Shown here piece by piece: positions 15,017 through 21,697 of a stretch of DNA of 21,697 nucleotides. The stretch comes from Chrysochromulina parva. Lineage: Eukaryota; Haptophyta; Prymnesiales; Chrysochromulinaceae. Every line of letters begins with the position of its first letter. Position 1 is the stretch's first letter. Position numbers and translations under genes: made by a program. The notes under the pieces were generated by a model that saw only the letters and a program-made list of their open reading frames with translations, had not been told where the DNA came from and ran no database searches. The stretch is taken from assembly GCA_002887195.1 (NCBI GenBank), contig PJAB01000717.1:1-21697 (forward strand), in the 5' to 3' direction.

Positions 15017-18000
15017 TCAAAGCGTCTGCACAATTTCTTGGAGCCGCCTCTGCACTGCAGCAGGCGTGGTCTGCGCGTGCTCGAGCAGAGCCGGACCCAG
15101 AAGCACGTGGAGAATGCGCAGGAGCTGCACGGTGTTTGTGCGCAGGTCCGCGCGGTTGTCCTCAAGCAGGCGCCAGGCAGTGGGCAACACGTGTTTGATA
15201 ACAAGTTGTGGCTTGGCCGCGTACACCGAGGTCGAGAGCTCGCGCAACTTGTCGATCATCATAGGTCGCGCCTTAGGCGGCGAGTAGAGGACGCAGTTGG
15301 CAAAGGGTTGCATAAGCGCATCGTGTGCCACCTCCTTGACGAGAGTGTCGATCACCGCCGGTACGATGGCTCGCACTTGGGCGTTGCTCGAGGCGAGTGA
15401 GGTGCCGAGCGCAGGCACCAACGTTGCGACAACGCTCGGCAGCCCATCGCAGATTAATGGGACCATCTCCTGAAGCTTCTGCAGAGCCACGATAATGACC
15501 TTCGAATTCGAGTCAGTTAGCCGCGGCGTCAGGTGATCGAACATGGTGAGCAGGTTGGCCCGTGTGCCAAGCGTCTCTGGCTGCTCCGTAACAAGTTCTG
15601 CAAGGGACATGACGCCTTCGATCCTCGTCGACCAGTCCGTCGACGCGAGGCTCTTGAACGCGTCCTCGAGTTCGCTGAGGTCGCCACTGCCGCCGACACC
15701 GCCGCTGCCTTTACTGCCAAACCTCGAGCCGCTCACACCGCCAAGGTCATCGAGATTTGAGCTCCCGCCGCCGCCGCCGCCACCTCGCCGCCCCCCCTCA
15801 GCCGCCGCCGATGCAGGTGCATTGGCTGACGACCCGACAGCACCACCCCGGCGCCCTTCCTTGTTGCGGATAGCAGGGCCGCCGCTCATCTTGAGGCCGT
15901 CCGCCAATAAAGAGTTGGGGTCAGGGTGCTGCATCATATCCACCGAGTCGCGCAGCTTCCGATAGGCGGGCTCGCTCAGGTTGCGGCGCAGCAGACGCTC
16001 GAGGCGTTCACTATCGGCGGGCGAGTGGCGCGCCTCGCGGGTGAGGCCCGCAATGATGTGCTTCGCCGCGGCGCGCGTCTCGGAGAGGCCCTCGCCGAGC
16101 ATGGTCGGCAAGATCGGCAACACTCGGTCCAGCTCGCGAGACTGTAGCACACGGTCGTAGCCCATGACTTCGAGGGCCTTAGCGAGGTGTGTCGCCGCCT
16201 TCGCCCGCGCGGACGGATTGCGATGCGACCAAGAAGTCAGCAGCGCCGTGATCGCCCGCGACTCGGACACGTTGTGAACCATCATCGTGAGGGCCTTGTT
16301 CGCCTCGTCACAGATGAAGCCGTTCGACTCACCCGCCTTCTTGATGAGCACAGGAACGATCAGGTCAAGATCGGCCTCTATCTTTGTGCCGAGGTAGCAA
16401 AAGAGCTCGCGGAAACAAACGACCGCGTTCTTGGCCAGCGAGGAGCGCAGCGAGTCGGCATACTGGATGAGAAGCAGATTGATCGAGTGCAGGTGGCTGA
16501 GCAGGCCGCCGTCATTGCCGCTCTCGTCCGCCCACGCGACGAGCCGACGCAGCAGATTGATCGAGTCGAAGTGTGCACCCCAGTCGTCCGAGCGCAGTAA
16601 CTCGAGGACCGTTCGCATCGTGCTCTCGGGCGGCAGTGCAGGCAACCCCTTGAGGTCTTCCGTCCGTAACTCCTCGAGCATCTTGACTGCGTTGCCGTCC
16701 GCGCCAGTCAGAAGAGGCGGCTCGCTCACGGGCGCGGCAGATGCAACGCGCCCGCTCATACTGCTCCCCCCCTTCCGTGCGCTGCCCTCGTCGTCCATGC
16801 TGACTCCACCCCTCGCGACGGCAACGCCGTCAAGTTGCAGGTTCAATTCACCCGATCGGCGAACAACGCTGCCACGTGCCAGCGGTGCCACTCCCGGCGC
16901 CTCGGCAGCTCCCGCGGCCAAACCACCGGTCGCGCCACACCGTGCGCGCAATAGAGTGGTGGATCGTCGGCTCGGGTAGGCACCAGTGTGTGCGTTCGCT
17001 CGGCTCGCATCATCGGCACCCATCGCGCCACACTCACCAAGAGACGCAGCGCCGAGGCGCAGGCCACCACCCTCGGCGACAACGCCGAGCGTCGCTATGC
17101 GGCCAGCGATGCCGGCGCCCGACAATCCCACGCCCGCGACGCCCGTGCCCGCGACGCCCGTGCCCGCGACGCCCGTGCCCGCGACGCCCGTGCTGCCCTG
17201 CGCGTGCGCCTCCTCGATGGCACGCATGCCCTCCTCGAGCCGCTCGTTAGGATCTGGCAGGGACGGCCCCGCTCCATCGTTGCGCTTGTGCGGTGCGGAG
17301 GACGAGCGCTGCCGCTCTTCAAACGGCAGCCGAACCTGAGGCGCGCGGCCTGTGGCACTGACCGCACGCGGGCCGCCGGCTGAAGCGGCGCTTGGCGCGG
17401 CGGACATGGGTGCGCCGTCGAGTGCCGAGCCACTGGTTGCAGCGGGTGCGCTCGCAAATGACTGCTGCCGCCTCTTGATGAGCTTGAGCGAATCGCGAGG
17501 GCCGACGTCGCCACCAACCGAGTCAAAGCTGCTGCTCAACGAGTCACCGCCACCGCTTGCGCCACCAGCCTGCGCACGGCGGGACGCTGTCGGCCGTGGA
17601 GCACTCATGGATGGCGCGCCATCCGCGCCGATGCGCTCGGGCAGCCACAGCTGAATCTTCTGCTCGCGATCCATCGGCGAGACGTCCGAAAGACCAGCCA
17701 TCGAAGGTGACGGCGTCACGCGTAGGGGCAACCCATCCCCATCCTCGCCCCAGTGCGCGCCGCCGCCGCCGTGCGCGTGTAGGTAGCTCGGCGCCGACAG
17801 GGGGCCGCTAGCACAGTGGGCGGCCGGCACCTCGATGCGTATGGCTCGCGTGTCACGCGCGGACAGCGAGGTCGGCGGCATCTCGTGCTCTGATGACCCT
17901 TCGCCTTCGTGCGCCACCTCGAGAAGCGGCGGCGGCGCCGCACGCGGTCCTGGCTTGCCACGGCTTGCCACGCCATCTCGCCCCGTGGTCTCCCATGGCA

Positions 18001-20138
18001 GCCGTCCCTTGGACGTGGCGATGCGCCGGCCGCCTGCAGTGAACTCGAGTAGGTCCGAGTAGTCGCTGCCAGCCGTCTGCTGAACGATCGCGCGCGGAAT
18101 TGGTTGCGTCTGCGGGGGCGAGGGCTCCTCAGCCGTCGGGGGCAGTGCACCGCCCCCCCCGCCGCCGGCTGCAATCCCGCCACCGCCAGTGGCGGAGTCG
18201 CCGTTCATGCTGCCGCAGCAAGAGCTGCAGGCGCTACCCCCTCCCACTCCGCCGCCCAGGGCGGTGCCGCTGCCGCGATCGCGTCCCGCCGAGGGCGGCC
18301 TCGCGAGAGGCGGCGCGGCGTTGGCGGTGGCGGTGCCGATCCCTGGCTGCATGGTAAACTCGACAAGGCCATCCGCGGAGAGCGTGGGGAGGGCCGCCCT
18401 GCCCTGCCGCACGCGCTCCATAATGCGTGTCGTTTTGTCGTCGCCCAGCTGCAGCTCAAGTAGGATGCCCTCGAAGACCGCGGCGCCCGTCATCTCATGC
18501 AGTACCGCCGCCGCTTCGAGTGCTGCTTGTCGCACTTTGGGCTTCGTGTCGGCGATAGGGGCGGAGAGGGCGATGAGCGCGGTCCGGCAGAGCTCTGGCG
18601 GCTGACGTGGAGCGCCGAGAAGCGTCTGAATGAGGACCGAGATGGCCTGCTCACGAATATGCGAGCTCTGGTGCTGCGCGTAGCCGAGGAGCGAACGCAG
18701 CGCGCGGTCGGGAGGTACAATGCCCATGAGCTTCTTGGTGAGGCGAAAGTTGGCCTGGCGGATGACGATCTTGTTGTCACCAAATTTGTCCATCAGGCGG
18801 GGCACGATCGCAAGAAAGACGCGCTCGGAGTCGGGCCCGCTTCGGATCTGCTCGGCGAAGCGGTCGAGGAGGTCGGAGAGCATCTGCAGCGAGGTAAGAG
18901 AGATCTTGAAATTGGCGTCCTCCAGGAACGTCGTCAGCAGGTCGGTGAACGCCGCGAGGTGGGGCTCGATGCGCGGAAACATATCGGCGGACAGCGTGGC
19001 AAAGAGGGTTTGCAATTCAGCGATAGCCTGGGCGCGCACTTGCCAGTTGCCGACCTCTCGCAGCGCGCTCATGAGCCGCGCGTTCACGAACCCGAACTCG
19101 AGCGCACCTGGGTGATTCGGGTTGTCAATGTCGCTGCTGGCGCCCACCTCCGTGCCATCGGGCTGCTCGTACGCGGTTCGCAGTGCGGACGGTAGTGCGC
19201 GTAAGCACGCCGCAAACTCGCCTTCGCCGATGGAGAGGCGCAACCGGGCGAGCGCTTGCCGCGCCGATTGCGCCACTTGCTCCACTTGATCCAAAAGGAG
19301 GCCACAGATGGAGCGGACGAGCTCGCGATGGATCTGCGCTGCCCCGTCCAGAGGCGTCGATGGTAGCGAAAGGAAAAGGGCAGTCGCCTGGAGGAGGATT
19401 GGGAGGATTGGGAGGCGGCACACGTGAGAGAGGAGCAGGAAGGGGTTCAAGGGTCAGGAGCACACGAGGTGCGAGCACACGAGGAGAGTGGCGGGAGGGC
19501 GCGACGTGCACTCGAGAGGCGTGCAGCGCGCCTGGCGTTGACGCCAGTCGGCCGACTCGAGGCCGTTGCGCTGCAGACAGATCATCACAGCTTCGGCATC
19601 GCGAGTGCTGAGGAGGTAAGAGACGAGGGCTTGCGAAGCTGCCTTGCGCACAACCACTTTGGAGTCTGCCACCTTGGCCACGAGGCCTTGCATAACGTGC
19701 GTTCGAGCGAGATCGTCGACCTGCGCAGCACCGCTCGCCCATCACAGATCAGATATCGAAAGCACGCACGGGACGAGCCCCGAAGGGAATGGGCACAGCG
19801 ATGCACCTCGACATTGGGCTCGGCCACGAGATCACCAATGAGCAACAAGCACTTTTGACTGACCGACCTGGACGATGCGCGCACAGAGAACAACCGATCC
19901 GCTCGTCACACGTCGGCACGCCCAAGCACCTCGCTTCACGTGAGAGCGGTTCGACGGGCGCATACCAGTTGCTGTCGCTGAGCCTTTCTCGGAGGGCCAT
20001 GAAAACGTTGCCACCCTCGCCGGAAGGCAGCTGCCAATCGTTCTGCTGCAGAAGCTCTGTCAACTGGTCGATCGCCTCCGAGCGCTGCTGAGAGTTCGGC
20101 GCCGAACACTGCCTCAAAGCCGTACTCCACTCCATCAT
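15017..20138 (-). CDS. Crescerin/TOGARAM-family ciliary microtubule protein, four TOG domains
   Basis: Proposed exons 20138-19966, 19867-19807, 19720-19532 and 19387-15017 give about 1,597 residues. TOG domains bind tubulin; the crescerin/TOGARAM family acts inside cilia to build or stabilise axonemal microtubules. Seen: TOG1 (about 1-220, with SDSNW and SADWRQRQ intra-HEAT turns); TOG2 (about 233-440, NWQVRAQAIAELQTL, NFKISLTSLQML); a disordered Ser/Gly/Pro/Arg linker (about 441-1050); TOG3 (about 1051-1290, DDWGAHFDSINLLRRL, KAGESNGFICDEANKAL, MVHNVSESRA); and TOG4 (about 1373-1597, STDWSTRIEGVMSL, LTDSNSKVIIVALQ). The two-plus-two TOG layout and KAGESN...MVNNV-like block match TOGARAM and differ from XMAP215 and CLASP. 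The start is the first of two adjacent ATGs. It shares a 166-bp divergent spacer with the gene at 20305. Implies a ciliated or flagellated life stage. Confidence 0.88.
17133..17192. repeat. 15-bp minisatellite, 4 perfect copies, in the crescerin linker
   Basis: The plus-strand unit CCCGCGACGCCCGTG is repeated four times without error and encodes the (TGVAG)n tract on the minus strand. Diverged copies (VGLSGAGIAG) follow. It lies in the disordered region between TOG2 and TOG3, and keeps frame because the unit is a multiple of three; probably length-polymorphic. Confidence 0.95.
19388..19531 (-). other. Crescerin intron 3 (probable GC-AG, 144 nt)
   Basis: The unspliced frame hits a TGA after 79 codons of the third coding block, so an intron is required. 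CAG|GCGCGC as donor and a long pyrimidine tract ending CTCCTCCAG|GCG as acceptor (phase 0) join DWRQRQ to ATALFLSLP, a standard TOG helix. In-frame GT donors further on (CTC|GTGTGC, twice) would insert 17 or more residues. Confidence 0.6.
19721..19806 (-). other. Crescerin intron 2 (GT-AG, 86 nt)
   Basis: Donor GAG|GTGCATCG and acceptor CTGCGCAG|GTCGAC, phase 0, joining PNVE to VDDLARTHV for a normal HEAT loop. A GC donor at 19767 would also keep frame but adds about 13 residues. Confidence 0.65.
19868..19965 (-). other. Crescerin intron 1 (GT-AG, 98 nt)
   Basis: Donor TG|GTATGCGC and acceptor CGTCCAG|GTCGG, phase 2. Joining yields SNWSVSQKCLLLIGDLV, which places the turn Trp and helix residues at standard TOG HEAT spacing. 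Alternatives (GC donors 6 nt further on, or GAG|GTGCTT) insert residues that break this spacing. Confidence 0.7.
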
Positions 20139-20304
20139 GTGTGCAGCGTCGTCGGGTGTTTATGGCCGAACTTTATCGACCGACGACGCCTGTCTCGTTT
20201 TGTGCTCCCAAAACCGGACAAAATTTACAAGAAGATGTGCGCAACAATGCCTAATTCTGCTTACCATACTTCGAGAGTCTTCATAGAGACACAAACAAGA
20301 GGTG
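20139..20304. promoter_or_regulatory. Compact divergent promoter region
   Basis: Only 166 bp separate the crescerin ATG (minus) from the ATG of the Pro-rich membrane-protein gene (plus), so both promoters must share this space unless one has an unseen upstream exon. The sequence is less GC-rich than the flanks (AAAATTTACAAG, CCTAATTCTGC). No TATA box or known factor site was recognised. Confidence 0.5.
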
Positions 20305-21258
20305 ATGGCATCCTTCGCTGACAGCGTTTCAGCGCTCCGCACCTTCTTTGGCATCTCCAACGAGACACCCGTGAAGGATGCAGTGGCATCCATGAACCGG
20401 GACATGGGCATAGTCGGTGAGGGCACACTGCCAACGCAGGTGCAGGTGCTGATCGGCATGACCGGACTGAAGGTTGCTGCTGCTCCTTTGGCTACGGCCC
20501 AATCGCCCACGCCGCCGCCACGGCCACATCGGCTTCCTCCTCCTTATATGTGCCCAGCGTCACTGCCGTCACCGTCTCCATCTCCTGCGCCACCACCTGC
20601 TCCACCTCTGGCACCAAGGCCTGACGTGACGCCTTTCCTGTCCTGGTTGCCTCCGTCGATGCCGCGTCCGCCACAGCCGCTTCGTTTAGCGACGGAACCG
20701 GCGCCATCGCTGCTGCCACTACCGTTGATTTATACGCCGCCCCCCTTGCCATTCCTGCGACCCGCATCGTCACAATGGCTTTTGTCGCCGACGCCGCAAC
20801 AGCTGCCGCCGCCCCGACCCATTGCGCCGCTCGGCGCTGCGTGGGCGTTCCCACCAGCTCCCGCACCGTATCCACAGTTTCCAGGACCACTGACGCCAAG
20901 CGCGCCCTTAGCATACGAAGCTGCTGCTGCGAGTCTGTCAGCCCCTCATGGCGACCAATTGGACTATTCGTTCATGCTTGTCCTACCGCTCTTAGTGCTC
21001 TTCATCCCTCTCACGCTTGTTGCGCAACGACGAACAAACGAGGGCGCTAGGCTCGCATGGAAGGGCGACCCGCATGGCGACGACCACGTGCACGACCCGC
21101 ACAACCCGTTCCCGCTCAGCGTCGACCCCACGCCTTGCCCACAACAGTCAGGGCTTGTGAGTGCTGCCCTCGCGCACATTGCTGTTGCTGTCTCATCTCC
21201 GGCGCGGGGCCTGCACGTCGTGCCGCACGACTATGAGCGAGCTTCGGCAACAGATTGA
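20305..21258 (+). CDS. Pro-rich single-pass membrane protein of unknown function
   Basis: 317 residues from ATG at 20305. Residues 1-53 form a compact domain (SVSALRTFFGISNE, AVASMNRDMGIVGEGTLPTQVQVL) with a regular helical pattern; I have a vague memory of similar LRTFFG...MGIVGEGTLP segments in haptophyte proteins but cannot name the family. Residues 66-205 are Pro-rich but, unlike the two genes at the left, with mixed APPP/LPLP/SPSP motifs and few SPPPP stalks. Residues 221-241 are one transmembrane helix (FMLVLPLLVLFIPLTLVA) followed by QRR, then a His/Asp/Pro-rich tail. There is no N-terminal signal peptide, so a tail-anchored or internally anchored topology with the N-terminal domain cytosolic is plausible. 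Divergent neighbour: crescerin. Confidence 0.65.
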   Translation: MASFADSVSALRTFFGISNETPVKDAVASMNRDMGIVGEGTLPTQVQVLIGMTGLKVAAAPLATAQSPTPPPRPHRLPPPYMCPASLPSPSPSPAPPPAPPLAPRPDVTPFLSWLPPSMPRPPQPLRLATEPAPSLLPLPLIYTPPPLPFLRPASSQWLLSPTPQQLPPPRPIAPLGAAWAFPPAPAPYPQFPGPLTPSAPLAYEAAAASLSAPHGDQLDYSFMLVLPLLVLFIPLTLVAQRRTNEGARLAWKGDPHGDDHVHDPHNPFPLSVDPTPCPQQSGLVSAALAHIAVAVSSPARGLHVVPHDYERASATD

Positions 21259-21697
21259 TTGGACCTGAGCCGCGCCCCGCCCCAACTTCACCGTCAACCT
21301 GCGCTCAAAGTCAGAGCTATTGAGACGAATGACACGGGGCTCGGGGGATGGCGGCGCTTCGCTTTGTTCGGCCTTCGCGGGCGCGCCGGCTTCGGCGCGG
21401 TCCCGCTCCCGGGGCGCATGCCAACCTAATGCCAACCCGCGAACCCGCTTGCGCAGAATAGAGCAACAGTTTAACGGTTACCGGGTCCACCGCCGTCCGG
21501 CCCGGAGTATTTACTATATCCCCACGCCAGATTCGTCCGGTCGTACTCGAGTACGACCGTCGTCCCGCGCGAGCGCGGTGCGCGCGCGCCGCGCGCGCGC
21601 CGGCGCGCCCCGGGCCGCCCGCCGGCCCGCGCGGATCCCGGCGGCCCCCGGAGGGGACGTGACCCCCGTCCTCGGTCCTCGCCGCTGGCGCCTGGCG
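21259..21697. other. GC-rich end of window, no supported gene
   Basis: 439 bp. Base composition rises sharply after about 21560, to near-pure G/C with alternating CGCGCG runs. A short AT patch (21505-21525, GAGTATTTACTATATCCCC) precedes a palindrome. No rRNA, tRNA or coding signal could be supported. Confidence 0.55.
21538..21559. repeat. 22-bp perfect palindrome centred on CTCGAG
   Basis: The left arm CGGTCGTACTC (21538-21548) is followed directly by its reverse complement GAGTACGACCG (21549-21559) with no loop. It sits at the boundary of the extreme-GC stretch and about 280 bp after the last gene's stop. It could be a two-fold-symmetric protein-binding site; no specific factor is recognised. 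Confidence 0.9.

Noticed and set aside
19388..19450. MNPFLLLSHVCRLPILP as a hydrophobic signal-like start for crescerin
   Set aside because: This stretch is translated intron pyrimidine tract; upstream exons restore the TOG1 domain and the ATG at 20138.
19768..19806. Alternative GC donor for crescerin intron 2 at 19767
   Set aside because: It keeps frame but adds about 13 residues (HRCAHSLRGSSR) in a tight HEAT loop; the GT donor at 19806 fits better.
21560..21697. Possible rDNA or spacer end
   Set aside because: High GC and CGCG runs are suggestive, but no conserved rRNA segment was recognised.
1..21697. Viral, transposase or toxin genes
   Set aside because: None of the supported proteins shows integrase, reverse transcriptase, capsid or toxin features.

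Overview
This is a GC-rich (about 60-65% by eye) nuclear window from a photosynthetic, cilium-bearing unicellular eukaryote. It carries eukaryote-only genes, spliceosomal introns, a Tic110-type plastid import protein whose N-terminus looks like signal peptide plus transit peptide (a plastid gained by secondary endosymbiosis), and Pro-rich single-pass surface proteins with Cys-rich modules. From memory this mix is most typical of a haptophyte (Emiliania/Isochrysis/Prymnesium-like). That placement is inference; another secondary alga such as a pelagophyte is possible.

Layout. Positions 1-4479 hold two plus-strand genes for hydroxyproline-rich-glycoprotein-like membrane proteins. The first is cut by the window start and carries about 15 Cys repeats. 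They are separated by an intergenic block (3022-3419) packed with inverted repeats. Positions 4480-5541 show no gene I can support. From 5542 to 20138 six genes follow head to tail on the minus strand: Tic110, the U4/U6.U5 tri-snRNP 27 kDa protein, the UFM1-activating enzyme UBA5, a PAP/fibrillin plastid lipid-associated protein, NELF-B (COBRA1), and a four-TOG crescerin/TOGARAM ciliary microtubule protein. A 166-bp divergent spacer then leads to a plus-strand Pro-rich single-pass membrane protein (20305-21258). The last about 440 bp become extremely GC-rich and have no recognisable gene.

I reconstructed exon structures from reading frame and domain continuity. UBA5 has one GT-AG intron after a 26-nt coding exon. 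Crescerin has three introns near its 5' end, two GT-AG and one probably GC-AG. The other genes appear intronless.

The genes are a mix of housekeeping functions (plastid import and lipid maintenance, splicing, UFMylation, transcription pausing, cilium) and surface proteins, not one operon-like system. The observations most worth following are a UBA5 that has lost all zinc-binding cysteines and its C-terminal tail, a NELF-B homologue in an alga, and the nested inverted-repeat block at 3158-3419.
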